Source of the DNA: Sphingomonadales bacterium 12-68-11
Lineage (GTDB): Bacteria; Pseudomonadota; Alphaproteobacteria; Sphingomonadales; Sphingomonadaceae
Length of the DNA stretch: 64,000 bases
Reading direction: 5' to 3'
Assembly: GCA_002279825.1 (NCBI GenBank)
Contig: NCCV01000005.1
Location: 181,416 to 245,415, forward strand
Made by a program: the position numbers and the translations under genes. Positions 26,052 to 37,783 of the stretch are shown here, one piece after another. How positions within the stretch are numbered: position 1 is the stretch's first letter; every line of letters begins with the position of its first letter. The notes beneath the pieces were generated by a model that ran no database searches, was not told where the DNA came from, and saw only the letters and a list, made by a program, of their open reading frames with translations.

Positions 26052-26915
26052 TTACCCGCCGCCGATGATCGCGTCGCAGCGGGTGTCGTCGCCGCTTTCG
26101 AGGCCGAGGCGGAGTGCCGCCATGCGCTGCTCGCTGGTGCCGTGCGTGAAGCTCTCGGCATCGACCGCGCGGCCGGCGCGGCGCATCAGGGTGTCGTCGC
26201 CGATCGAGCTGGCGGCCTGCATGCCTTCCTCGAAGTCGCCGGGTTCGATCGCGTTGCGGTTGCGGCCGGCCCAGACGCCGGCGTAGCAATCCGCCTGCAG
26301 CTCCATCAGCACTTGGAGCTGGTTGGCGCGGCGCGGGTCCTGCTGCTGCACGCTGCGGATCTGGCCCGCGACACCGGTCAGGTACTGGATGTGGTGGCCG
26401 TATTCGTGCGCGATCACATAGTAGCGCGCGAAGTCGCCCGGGCCGGCGCCCATTTCGCGCGCCATCTGGTCGTAGAAGCTGGTGTCGATGTAGATGCCCT
26501 GGTCGGCCGGGCAGTAGAACGGGCCCATAGCGCTTTGTGCGGCACCGCAGCCCGACCTGCCGCCACCGGTGTAGAACACCAGCTTGGGCTGCCGGAACTC
26601 GATCCCCGCCTGCTGGAACACGGGTGCCCAGGTCTGGTCGAGCGAGGCCAGCGCGGCGCAGCTTTCCTGGCTGTATTGGTTCACAGCGCAGCTTTCTTCC
26701 ACGCTTGTGCCGCCTTGCTGCTGGACTTGCGAGCCGGGGCCTTGTGCTTGCTCGAGCGTGCCGAGCATCTGGCCGGGATCGATCCCGAACACCAGCGCAC
26801 CGATCAGCGCGATAACGATCGTACCGCAGCCGAGCTTGCCGCCGCCACCGCCGGGAAATCCGCCGCGCTGGTCTTCGACCCGGATGCTTCCGGGGTTGAA
26901 CGGATTGAGCCGCAT
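26052..26915 (-). CDS. neutral zinc metallopeptidase (YpfJ family)
   Basis: 287 residues from the ATG at 26915 (the open frame continues upstream but lacks sense). A Gly-rich N-terminus (GGFPGGGGGK) is followed by one transmembrane segment (LGCGTIVIALIGALVFGIDP). The metallopeptidase part has CPADQGIYIDTSFYDQMA and the zinc motif YYVIAHEYGHHIQYLTGV, then LQADCYAGVW with the third ligand. This is the YpfJ/KPN_02809 family of neutral zinc peptidases anchored in the inner membrane with the domain in the periplasm. Physiological substrate unknown. Convergent with creD. Confidence 0.9.
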   Translation of the reverse strand: MRLNPFNPGSIRVEDQRGGFPGGGGGKLGCGTIVIALIGALVFGIDPGQMLGTLEQAQGPGSQVQQQGGTSVEESCAVNQYSQESCAALASLDQTWAPVFQQAGIEFRQPKLVFYTGGGRSGCGAAQSAMGPFYCPADQGIYIDTSFYDQMAREMGAGPGDFARYYVIAHEYGHHIQYLTGVAGQIRSVQQQDPRRANQLQVLMELQADCYAGVWAGRNRNAIEPGDFEEGMQAASSIGDDTLMRRAGRAVDAESFTHGTSEQRMAALRLGLESGDDTRCDAIIGGG

Positions 26916-27003
26916 CGAACCTCCCTGTTGCGCGCGCGAATAGTGCTGGACCCGGCTTCGCGATCGCGCTTTGCTTTTCGCTGACAAGGACAGGAAAGCG
27001 GAT

Positions 27004-27759
27004 ATGTTCCTCAACGGCAAGCGCGCTCTGGTTACCGGCTCGACTTCCGGCATCGGTCTCGCGATCGCACGCGCATACGCCGCCGAGGGCGCCGAGGTGG
27101 TGCTGAACGGCTTCGGCGATGCGGCAGAGATCGAACGGCTGTGCGCCGAATTGGGCGCGCGGCACGTCGGCGCGGACCTGACGCGGACCCAGGGCGTCGA
27201 AGAGTTGATGGAGGCCGCCGGCCCGGTCGACGTGCTGGTCAACAACGCGGGCATGCAGCACGTCGCCCCGGTCGAGAGCTTCCCGCCCGAGAAGTGGGAC
27301 GCGATCCTGGCGCTCAACCTCTCGGCCGCGTTCCACACCGCGCGGCTCGCGGTGCCGCACATGAAGGCGCAAGGCTGGGGCCGGATCATCTGCACCGCCA
27401 GCGCTCACTCGCTCGCCGCGAGCCCGTTCAAGAGCGCTTATGTGGCCGCCAAGCACGGCATTGCGGGCCTGACAAAAGTGCTCGCGCTCGAACTCGCCGA
27501 GCACGGCGTGACTGCGAATTGCATCAGCCCCGGTTACGTGTGGACCCCGCTGGTGGAGAACCAGATCCCCGACACGATGGCCGCGCGCGGCATGACGCGC
27601 GAAGAGGTCATCTCCAAAGTCCTGCTCGACAAGCAGCCGACCCGCAAGTTCGTCCAGCCCGAGGAAGTGGCCGCGCTCGCAGTGTTCCTGTGCGGCGATG
27701 CCGCGCAGAACATCAACGGCGCGAACTACACCATCGATGGCGGGTGGACGGCGGAGTAG
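27004..27759 (+). CDS. 3-hydroxybutyrate dehydrogenase (SDR)
   Basis: 251 residues. Oxidises D-3-hydroxybutyrate to acetoacetate with NAD, a step in use of stored polyhydroxybutyrate. TGSTSGIGLAIARAYAAEG, LVNNAGMQHVAPVESFP, ICTASAHSLAASPFKSAYVA with A-K following, and the C-terminal YVWTPLVENQI with KQPTRKFVQPEEVAALAVFL are characteristic of bacterial 3-hydroxybutyrate dehydrogenases (H, Q and K residues that bind the carboxylate). Start at ATG 27004; an extended frame from 26971 adds nothing. Confidence 0.88.
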   Translation: MFLNGKRALVTGSTSGIGLAIARAYAAEGAEVVLNGFGDAAEIERLCAELGARHVGADLTRTQGVEELMEAAGPVDVLVNNAGMQHVAPVESFPPEKWDAILALNLSAAFHTARLAVPHMKAQGWGRIICTASAHSLAASPFKSAYVAAKHGIAGLTKVLALELAEHGVTANCISPGYVWTPLVENQIPDTMAARGMTREEVISKVLLDKQPTRKFVQPEEVAALAVFLCGDAAQNINGANYTIDGGWTAE

Positions 27760-27811
27760 GGATATGCCAAGTGTATTGCGCTAGTGATACAGTTGCCACT
27801 GGGAGAGCAAG

Positions 27812-28201
27812 ATGGCGGACTGTCCAAAGTGCCGTGGGCGGATGACGCAGGGATATGCCTATCTCCCGGACATGGGGTCGCGGGTCAAATGGCTCGACGG
27901 CGCTCCGGGTTTCTGGAAGACCCTGACGCAGAGCTTCAGCATGAAGGCCACCGAGTTAAACGGGCGGCGCTGCGGCGAATGCGGCTACGTCGAGTTCTTC
28001 GTCGATACCCAAGCCAAACCTGTCAAGACGCTCAAGTCGGTAGACGAGGAGAACGAGCGGCTGCGCCAGCTCGTCACCCGGCTGCAGGACCGGGTCTCCA
28101 CGCTCGAGACCATCGCGACCGATCCGGCCGAGCGCACCGCGCGCGAGATCGAGGCCTTGCGCGAGCTGCCGTCGCCGAAAGACGACGATGCCGGCCGCTA
28201 G
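27812..28201 (+). CDS. zinc-ribbon and coiled-coil protein (DUF6487-like)
   Basis: 129 residues. An N-terminal zinc ribbon with two CxxC knuckles (ADCPKCRGRM and RRCGECGYVEF) around a segment WLDGAPGFW, followed by a helix with heptad Leu/Glu pattern (VDEENERLRQLVTRLQDRVS). The first part resembles the small family DUF6487. Possibly binds nucleic acid or protein; function unknown. The stop codons of this gene and the convergent DUF2200 gene overlap by four bases. Confidence 0.65.
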   Translation: MADCPKCRGRMTQGYAYLPDMGSRVKWLDGAPGFWKTLTQSFSMKATELNGRRCGECGYVEFFVDTQAKPVKTLKSVDEENERLRQLVTRLQDRVSTLETIATDPAERTAREIEALRELPSPKDDDAGR

Positions 28202-28548
28202 GCCCGCTTGATCTTCTCCATCGCCTTGCCCTTGGCGAGCTCGTCGATGATCTTGTCGAGCTGGCGCAGCGTCTGCTCGAACGGGTCCGCGATGTCCTCG
28301 ACGCGGTAGCCGCAGATCAGGCCCTTGATTTCGCCGCGCTTGGGATGAAGCTCGGGCGCTTCGGCGAAGAAGGTCTCGAAGTCGGTTTCGCGCACGATCT
28401 GATCGCTGAGGCCGGCGTCGCTGTAGCCGGTCAGCCAGCGGATCAGTTCGTCCACTTCGGCCTGGGTGCGGCCCTTCCGTTCGGCCTTCTGGACGTACAT
28501 CGGATAAACTTTGGCGAACTTGATCGCGCGGATGTTCATGCGGGGCAT
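28198..28548 (-). CDS. DUF2200 family protein
   Basis: 116 residues covering the whole DUF2200 family: the N-terminal RIRAIKFAKVYPMYVQKAER-type segment, then EVDELIRWLTGY, FFAEAPELHPKRGEIKGLIC and VEDIADPFEQTLRQLDKIID. Cytosolic and soluble by composition. The family is conserved but uncharacterised; some members are predicted to bind a small ligand. Convergent with the zinc-ribbon gene. Confidence 0.85.
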   Translation of the reverse strand: MPRMNIRAIKFAKVYPMYVQKAERKGRTQAEVDELIRWLTGYSDAGLSDQIVRETDFETFFAEAPELHPKRGEIKGLICGYRVEDIADPFEQTLRQLDKIIDELAKGKAMEKIKRA

Positions 28549-28595
28549 GGTCTGATCGTCCTTCGGCTTAGCTTCGGAAGCGCCTCTTGAGCGGT

Positions 28596-28871
28596 CTATG
28601 GATAATGCTGGCGGGTGTGGAGCACCGAAAGGATTTCGACGGCTCGGGCGGTTACGCGGTAAATCAGGATATAGTTGGGATGAGCGACCGCCTCGCGTGT
28701 GCCGGGAACGCGCCCTCTGCGATGCATGTAAGGGAACTGGGCCAGCCGTTCAGCGAAGGTCTCGATTCTTTCGATCATGCGATCGGCTGCATCGGGATCG
28801 CGCTCCCCGATGTAGTCTGCCAGGGCGTCGAGATCGTCGAGAGCAGCTTCGCTCCACTCGACTGTCAGCAA
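28596..28871 (-). CDS. RelE/ParE-type toxin
   Basis: 91 residues. VEWSEAALDDLDALADYIGE at the N-terminus, MIERIETFAERLAQFPYMHR in the second helix, then HPNYILIYRVTARAVEILSV with LHTRQHYP at the end: this is the typical ParE/RelE toxin fold with the terminal basic/His residues. Starts within the last codons of the antitoxin gene, overlapping by seven bases, as in many type II pairs. Confidence 0.88.
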   Translation of the reverse strand: MLTVEWSEAALDDLDALADYIGERDPDAADRMIERIETFAERLAQFPYMHRRGRVPGTREAVAHPNYILIYRVTARAVEILSVLHTRQHYP

Positions 28872-29053
28872 TTAGGCGCTCGTGCCTTTGCTCTTTCCAA
28901 TGTCATCCGCACGCGCGCCATCGCTTCGTCATGCGGCACCGGCGGCCGCGGATCGGCGAGGGCGGCTTCGACCTTCTTCCGGAACCACTCATTGTACGCG
29001 GCTTCTTCTTCGGCCGAGCCGAATTCGGAAATGAGCGGCGAGTATTCGTTCAT
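28865..29053 (-). CDS. antitoxin of the stability-determinant (StbD-like) type
   Basis: 62 residues. LISEFGSAEEEAAYNEWFRK then KVEAALADPRPPVPHDEAMA are the pattern of the small RelB-like proteins annotated as stability determinants, partners of ParE toxins. The protein has no obvious DNA-binding domain of its own apart from a possible N-terminal beta-helix motif. It precedes and overlaps the toxin gene. Divergent from guaB, 142 bases apart. Confidence 0.8.
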   Translation of the reverse strand: MNEYSPLISEFGSAEEEAAYNEWFRKKVEAALADPRPPVPHDEAMARVRMTLERAKARAPNC

Positions 29054-29129
29054 GGCGCAATCCTAAGCCAAAGGACGTTGGCGCGCAAAGGTTTCCCGAT
29101 CCGTTCCGGAGCCATGCCCACCCCTCTAG

Positions 29130-30647
<1,518 letters not shown>

Positions 30648-30650
30648 GCC

Positions 30651-31832
30651 ATGACCCCCGCCGCGCGGGTCGAGGCGGCGATCGGGCTGCTCGACCAGGT
30701 GATCGCGGCGGCGCGAGCGCAGGGGGCGCCGGCCGACCGCATTCTCGCCGAGTGGTTCCGCACCAGCCGGTTCGCCGGGTCGAAGGACCGCCGCGCGATC
30801 CGCGAGCTGGTCTATCGCGCCATCCGCGCCTGCGGGCCGATCCCGCCGAGCGGGCGCGCCGCGATTCTGAGGCTGGCCGGTGAGGATCCCCTGATCGCGC
30901 CGCTGTTCGATGGTTCGGGTTATGGCCCGCCCGCGATCGAACCCGGCGAGCCGGTAGCCGAGGGCGGGGTCGCACCCAGCTGGCTGGCCGAGCGGCTGGC
31001 CACTTCGGGCATCGCCGGCGCGGAGGCCGAGGCGCTGCTCGATCGCGCGCCGCTCGATATCCGCGTCAACGCGCTCAAGGCCGATCGCGCGACGCTCGGA
31101 CTGCCCGAGCCCGGCGAGCCGCTGCCCAGCGCGCAAGGCCTGCGCCTCCCGCACGGCACTGCGGTCGAGCAATGGCCGGCTTTCGCCGAAGGGCTGATCG
31201 AGGTGCAGGACGCGGGCAGCCAGCTCGCCTGCGAGGCGGTCGGCGCGGCGCCCGGCGAGACGGTGATCGACCTGTGCGCCGGGGCCGGCGGCAAGACGCT
31301 GGCGCTCGCCGCGGCGATGCAGGGGCGGGGCACGCTGATCGCGGCCGATACCGACCGCGCACGCCTCGGCCGGCTGGCCCCGCGCGCCGAACGCGCCGGT
31401 GCGCTCGTCGCCGAGACCGTGCTGCTCGATCCGGGGCGCGAGCTCGACGCGCTGGCCCGGTGGCACGGCGCGGCGGACGCGGTGCTGGTCGATGCGCCGT
31501 GTTCGGGCACCGGCACCTGGCGGCGCAACCCCGAGGCCCGCTGGCGCCTGACCGATGACACGCTGACGCGGCTGACCGCGCTCCAGGCGCGGCTGCTGGG
31601 CATTGCTGCGGAGTTGGTCCGGCCCGGCGGACGGCTGATCTACGTGGTTTGTTCGCTGCTCGACGAGGAGGGGCAGGACCAGCTCGCCCGGTTCGTGGCC
31701 AGCCATCCGGGCTGGCTGGCGGAGCCGGTCGCGCTACCCGCGGGCCGCCCGCGCGGCGCGGGAATCCGCCTCTCTCCGGGCCTGGACGGGACCGACGGAT
31801 TTTTCATCGCACGTTTAGTAAAGCCGTGTTAG
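30651..31832 (+). CDS. RsmB/NOP-type RNA (cytosine-5) methyltransferase
   Basis: 393 residues. SAM-binding DLCAGAGGKTLALAA, the nucleophile-related VDAPCSGTGTWRRNPEARW and the second Cys in YVVCSLLDEEG are the conserved motifs of the Nol1/Nop2/Sun family. They methylate a cytosine in 16S rRNA (RsmB acts on C967) or in tRNA. The N-terminal helical domain (FRTSRFAGSKDRRAIRELVY) resembles the alphaproteobacterial members and is shorter than the NusB-like domain of E. coli RsmB. Three bases separate it from guaB. Confidence 0.88.
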   Translation: MTPAARVEAAIGLLDQVIAAARAQGAPADRILAEWFRTSRFAGSKDRRAIRELVYRAIRACGPIPPSGRAAILRLAGEDPLIAPLFDGSGYGPPAIEPGEPVAEGGVAPSWLAERLATSGIAGAEAEALLDRAPLDIRVNALKADRATLGLPEPGEPLPSAQGLRLPHGTAVEQWPAFAEGLIEVQDAGSQLACEAVGAAPGETVIDLCAGAGGKTLALAAAMQGRGTLIAADTDRARLGRLAPRAERAGALVAETVLLDPGRELDALARWHGAADAVLVDAPCSGTGTWRRNPEARWRLTDDTLTRLTALQARLLGIAAELVRPGGRLIYVVCSLLDEEGQDQLARFVASHPGWLAEPVALPAGRPRGAGIRLSPGLDGTDGFFIARLVKPC

Positions 31833-31882
31833 CCTTCAGGTTCATGGCCCGCGCCCAGCCATCCGCGCTCAAGGAGAACCTG

Positions 31883-32386
31883 ATGCGATTTGCCCCCGCC
31901 GCCCTTGCCCTCTCGCTGCTCGTCGCGGTCAACGCCAGCGTCGGTTACGGGGCGGGTCGCGATCCGAGCCCGGCGGCGGTGGCGCTGGCCAGCGAAGGGC
32001 GCGGGCAGCTCGCGGCGGGCCAGGTGCAGGACGCGATCGACAGCTTCGAAGCCGCGCTGGCAGTCGATCCCGGCTATACCGGGCTCTACCTCGATCTCGC
32101 CGAAGCGGCCCGCGTGCAGGGGCTGCAGGGCAAGGCGATCCACTATTACCGCGAAGCGCTCGAGCGCGAGCCGGGCAACCTCGCGGCGATCTCGGGCGAG
32201 GGCGAGGCGCTGATCGAAAAGGGCGCGGTCGAAAAGGCGCGCCGCAACCTCTCGAAGCTCGAATCGCTGTGCGGCGAAGGCTGCACCGAGGCGCGCCAGC
32301 TTGCCGCCGCGCTCGAACGCGGCCCGAGCACCGCGGCGCTGACCGTGGAGGCGGTGACGCCTTCGACGGCGGTTACGCAGAACTGA
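31883..32386 (+). CDS. secreted tetratricopeptide-repeat protein
   Basis: 167 residues from the ATG at 31883 with a good upstream ribosome site (aaggag). Signal peptide ending near residue 23 (VNASVGYGAG). The mature part contains two to three TPR helices: LASEGRGQLAAGQVQDAIDS, FEAALAVDPGYTGLYLDLAE and AIHYYREALEREPGNLAAIS, with the A/G-8 and A-20 positions kept. Probably a periplasmic protein-interaction module. It is followed by a dispersed repeat. Confidence 0.8.
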   Translation: MRFAPAALALSLLVAVNASVGYGAGRDPSPAAVALASEGRGQLAAGQVQDAIDSFEAALAVDPGYTGLYLDLAEAARVQGLQGKAIHYYREALEREPGNLAAISGEGEALIEKGAVEKARRNLSKLESLCGEGCTEARQLAAALERGPSTAALTVEAVTPSTAVTQN

Positions 32387-32396
32387 CGGGGCAGAC

Positions 32397-32515
32397 GCCC
32401 TCATCCAACTTCGACTAGGCCACTGCGTGGCCAAGTCTCCGTATCCTTCTCCCGCCGGGAGAAGGATAGCGCAACTTGGTCGCGGTACGCGGGCTAGCGG
32501 AGCTTGGATGAGGGC
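32397..32515. repeat. dispersed palindromic repeat (family C), overlapping the 3-prime end of rppH
   Basis: Outer arms: gccctcatccaactt (32397-32411) and the complementary agcttggatgagggc (32501-32515). Inner perfect hairpin: tatccttctccc (32442-32453) and gggagaaggata (32457-32468) with a three-base loop. The element lies between the convergent TPR gene and rppH, so it can double as a terminator, and its right arm encodes the last seven residues of RppH. Confidence 0.8.
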
Positions 32516-32994
32516 AGCTGGCCCGCAAACCCGTCCACCACCGCCTGATAGACATGCCGTTTGAACGGCACGATCAGCTCCGGGAGCAGCGCGGGTTCGA
32601 CCCAGCGCCATTCGCAGAACTCGGGGTGGTCCCAGGCGTCGAGCACCACATCGGCATCCTCGCCGGTGAAGCGGATCAGGAACCAGCTCTGGCGCTGGCC
32701 CTTGTACTTGCCCTTCCACAGCTTGCCCTGCAGTTCGGGGGGCAGGTCGTAGAACAGTTCCTCGGGCAGGCGCGCGACGAGTTCGAGATGGTGGGGCGAG
32801 ACGCCCGCTTCCTCGGCCAGTTCGCGCAGCACCGCGGCGTCCAGTTCTTCGCCCGGATCGACGCCGCCTTGCGGCATCTGCCACCAGTCGCCTTCCTTGT
32901 TGTCGATGCGCTTGCCGACGAAGGCTTGGCCGTGGGCATTGATCATCATCGCGCCCACGCAGGGGCGGTAGTGGAGGGGATCGCGTTCGCTCAT
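32494..32994 (-). CDS. rppH: RNA pyrophosphohydrolase
   Basis: 166 residues. Nudix hydrolase that removes pyrophosphate from the 5-prime end of mRNA. The Nudix box is GGVDPGEELDAAVLRELAEE followed by AG; WWQMPQGGVDPGEE and the downstream SWFLIRFTGEDADV, FCEWRWVEPALLPELIVPFK are the RppH pattern. Residues 160-166 (LPSSKLR) are encoded by a dispersed repeat that also supplies the stop codon, so the natural C-terminus has been replaced. Confidence 0.93.
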   Translation of the reverse strand: MSERDPLHYRPCVGAMMINAHGQAFVGKRIDNKEGDWWQMPQGGVDPGEELDAAVLRELAEEAGVSPHHLELVARLPEELFYDLPPELQGKLWKGKYKGQRQSWFLIRFTGEDADVVLDAWDHPEFCEWRWVEPALLPELIVPFKRHVYQAVVDGFAGQLPSSKLR

Positions 32995-33158
32995 TCAGCG
33001 CGGGTTAGGCGCGGATGGTGGGTAATTCCACCCGCGCGATTGATCGCGCGACAGAAAAACTTGATTGCTCCGTCCGCGGTGGAAACCTAGGTCGCGGGCC
33101 GATAATGCACCGATTGGCGCGCCCCGCTTAGAAGGGGCCCGCGCAGCAGGAATTGACC

Positions 33159-35138
<1,980 letters not shown>

Positions 35139-35170
35139 GCGTACTGGTCCGTCTGAGGAGAGGCTAGTTT

Positions 35171-35626
35171 ATGTCGGACAATGCTCTGATTTTCGTGCCG
35201 AAGGATCCGCATTGGCAGCCCGCTGCTGACGTTTCTCCGGCGGTCGAACTTGCGAAAAGCGCCTTCCCGCTCGCTGAAAGTGTCTCGGCTCAGGTTCACG
35301 ATGGCGTCCAGTTCATTCACCAAGGTGAGAACTTCGAGGACGTATCCTGTCCGCTTTGCCAAGGTTCTCTCATGGAGCAGTTCGGCGACATCATGGATGC
35401 GGCCTTCGATCCGGGTAGTGGATCGTTTGCGGAGCTGGCATTTGTGACGCCATGCTGCGGCCAATCGGCGAAATTGAACGAGCTTGAGTTCGAGAGACCT
35501 GCCGCCTTTGGCAGCTTCGAACTCGAGGTTTTCAATCCCGAGGCGGGTGACCTTCCCGACGGCTTTATTCCTTCGCTCGAACAGGCGCTCGGCACGCAAA
35601 TCACCACTGTATGGCGCCACATCTAG
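35171..35626 (+). CDS. hypothetical zinc-ribbon-like protein between korA and korB
   Basis: 151 residues from an ATG preceded by gaggag. A pair of Cys motifs (VSCPLCQGSL at about residue 60 and TPCCGQSAKLNELE at about residue 96) suggests a split zinc ribbon; the remainder is acidic with beta-like segments (FELEVFNPEAGDLPDGFIP). It is not a known part of the oxidoreductase. The reading frame is intact but its base and codon use is visibly more A/T-rich than that of the two flanking subunit genes, suggesting late insertion. No homology was recognised. Confidence 0.6.
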   Translation: MSDNALIFVPKDPHWQPAADVSPAVELAKSAFPLAESVSAQVHDGVQFIHQGENFEDVSCPLCQGSLMEQFGDIMDAAFDPGSGSFAELAFVTPCCGQSAKLNELEFERPAAFGSFELEVFNPEAGDLPDGFIPSLEQALGTQITTVWRHI

Positions 35627-35645
35627 TATCCTGAGAGTTCGCCCA

Positions 35646-36680
35646 ATGAACGACATGACCCCCATCCAGACCACGCTCAAGGACTGGGAGACCGACCAAG
35701 AGGTCCGCTGGTGTCCCGGCTGCGGGGACTATGCGATCCTCAAGGCCGTGCAGCGCACGCTGCCGCAGCTCGGCGCCGATCCGGCCAATACGGTGTTCGT
35801 CAGCGGCATCGGCTGCTCGAGCCGGTTCCCGTACTATGTCGAGAGCTACGGCTTCCACACCATCCACGGCCGCGCGCCGGCGTTCGCGACCGGGATCAAG
35901 CTGGCCAATCCCGCGCTCGACGTGTGGCTGGTGACCGGCGACGGTGACGGGCTGTCGATCGGCGGCAATCACCTGATGCACGTGCTGCGGCGGAACGTGA
36001 ACCTGCAGATCCTGCTGTTCAACAACGAGATCTACGGCCTCACCAAGGGCCAGTACTCGCCGACCAGCCGGATCGGCACCACCACGCCTTCGACCCCGCA
36101 AGGCTCGGTCGATCGCCCCGCCAATCCCTGCGCCTTCGCGCTCGGTGCGGGTGCGCGGTTCGTGGCGCGCGGGTTCGACGTGTCGAAGAACCTGCCTGAG
36201 GTGCTCAAGGCGGCTTACGCACATCAGGGCGCGGCGTTCATCGAGATCTTCCAGAACTGCGTTGTTTACAACAAGGACGTGTTCAACGACTTCGCGCAGC
36301 CCAAGGGCGCCGACGACCGCCAGCTGTGGCTCGAGGACGGGCAGCCGATGCTGTTCGCGGGCGGCACCAAGGGCATCGCGCTCGACCGCGACCTGCTTGA
36401 GCTGAAGGTCGTTGACGTGGCCGGCGGCGACTGGGAAGCCGCCGGGGTGATCGTCCACAACGCCCGCAACCGCTCGATCGCGCACATGCTGGTCGAGGCG
36501 CCGTTCGGCCCATTCCCGATGGCGCTCGGCGTGATCTACGACGATCCGCGCCCGACCTTCGAAGGCGCGGTGACCGAGCAGAACGCCCAGGCCAGCGCAG
36601 GCCGCGAGCCCAACCTCGCCAAGCTGCTAGCCAAGGGGCAGACCTGGACGGTGACGGGAACCGCGGCCGATCCTGTCTGA
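35646..36680 (+). CDS. 2-oxoacid:acceptor oxidoreductase subunit beta (KorB-type)
   Basis: 344 residues. The thiamine-diphosphate-binding subunit: WCPGCGDYAILKAVQRTLPQ carries the C-P-G-C-G hallmark, then SGIGCSSRFPYYV, VTGDGDGLSIGGNHLMHVLR with the G-D-G-x(20+)-N motif continuing in LFNNEIYGLTKGQYSPTS. A second Cys cluster for an Fe-S centre is not visible, consistent with the two-subunit 2-oxoglutarate:ferredoxin enzymes that use the Cys in the first motif. Separated from korA by the unrelated 35171 gene. Confidence 0.93.
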   Translation: MNDMTPIQTTLKDWETDQEVRWCPGCGDYAILKAVQRTLPQLGADPANTVFVSGIGCSSRFPYYVESYGFHTIHGRAPAFATGIKLANPALDVWLVTGDGDGLSIGGNHLMHVLRRNVNLQILLFNNEIYGLTKGQYSPTSRIGTTTPSTPQGSVDRPANPCAFALGAGARFVARGFDVSKNLPEVLKAAYAHQGAAFIEIFQNCVVYNKDVFNDFAQPKGADDRQLWLEDGQPMLFAGGTKGIALDRDLLELKVVDVAGGDWEAAGVIVHNARNRSIAHMLVEAPFGPFPMALGVIYDDPRPTFEGAVTEQNAQASAGREPNLAKLLAKGQTWTVTGTAADPV

Positions 36681-36857
36681 CGTCCGATAAACCGCTGTCC
36701 TACCAGGCCTCGCTCGTGCCACGATGACGGCATGAACGGGACGACGGACAGCGGAATCGGATCGAGGGCGCGCTCAACGCGGCGGGGCAAGGCGACACTC
36801 TCTGGACACTGTCACAAGTGTCAACACCCCCCTCTCGCGGCTTCGGTGCGCTGAGCG

Positions 36858-37757
36858 GTGGACAACCTCACTCATAGCTTTGTCGGCGCGCTGATCGGGC
36901 AGGCGGGGCTCAAGCGCCGTACCGGCCTCGCCATGCCCGCGCTGATCATTGGCGCGAACATCCCCGATATCGATGCGACCTGCACGATCTACGGCATCGA
37001 GAGCTTGGCGATGCGCCGCGGGCTGACGCACGGACCGATCGCCTGGGTGCTGTTGCCGCTGGTGCTGGCGGGGCTGCTCTACGGCTGGGACCACTTGCAG
37101 GCACGCCGGGGCAAGCGGCCGGAGGGGCGGCTGCCGGTGCATTTCGGCTGGCTCTACGCGCTGTCCCTGATTGGCTGCCTTACGCATCCGGGGCTCGACT
37201 GGATGAACTCCTACGGCATCCGCCTGCTCGAACCGTTCTCCAGCGAATGGTTCTACGGCGACGTGCTGTTTATCATCGACCTCTGGTTGTGGCTGGGGCT
37301 CGGCTTCGCGACCTGGCTGTCGCTGCGGCGCGAGAAGCGCGGCGGTGAGTGGCAAAGGCCTGCCCGGATCGGGCTGGCCGGCGCGCTGGCCTACATCGGC
37401 CTCAACGCCGCGATCACCTGGCGCGCGGAAGCGCGCGCCGTGGCCAGTGCGCCTTACCCCGCGGTCGCCATCGCCAACGAGGTTCCGGTCGCATTCTGGC
37501 GCCGCGAGCTGGTGACCGGTCAAGGTGATGGGCTCTGGCAGACGTCCGTGGGCCAGGTGGGCGACCTGCCGCTCGATCGCTGCGATCTCGCCGCCGCGCG
37601 CGACGCCGACCCGCGCGTCGATGCCTTCCTGTTCTGGTCGCGCGCCCCGTTCGTCGAGCGCGCCGGAGAAGGCTGGCTGCTGCGCGACGCGCGTTTTGCG
37701 GCGTCGCTCGGCACCGGCCGATTCAGTGTTCAACTGCCGCCCGATACTTGCCGCTAG
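36858..37757 (+). CDS. membrane-bound metal-dependent hydrolase (YdjM-like)
   Basis: 299 residues from a GTG. MDNLTHSFVGALIGQAGLKR is the start of the YdjM/DUF457 family; IIGANIPDIDATC and RRGLTHGPIAWVLLPLVL hold the metal-binding Asp/His, and LTHPGLDWMNSYGIRLLEPF the second His-Asp pair. Four to five transmembrane helices. Function is unproven; related genes in enterobacteria are LexA-controlled, for which no LexA box was looked up here. The C-terminal third is a soluble domain (LPLDRCDLAAARDADPRVDA). Confidence 0.85.
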   Translation: MDNLTHSFVGALIGQAGLKRRTGLAMPALIIGANIPDIDATCTIYGIESLAMRRGLTHGPIAWVLLPLVLAGLLYGWDHLQARRGKRPEGRLPVHFGWLYALSLIGCLTHPGLDWMNSYGIRLLEPFSSEWFYGDVLFIIDLWLWLGLGFATWLSLRREKRGGEWQRPARIGLAGALAYIGLNAAITWRAEARAVASAPYPAVAIANEVPVAFWRRELVTGQGDGLWQTSVGQVGDLPLDRCDLAAARDADPRVDAFLFWSRAPFVERAGEGWLLRDARFAASLGTGRFSVQLPPDTCR

Positions 37758-37783
37758 CGCCGCGCACGGTCCATAACGCGCGC

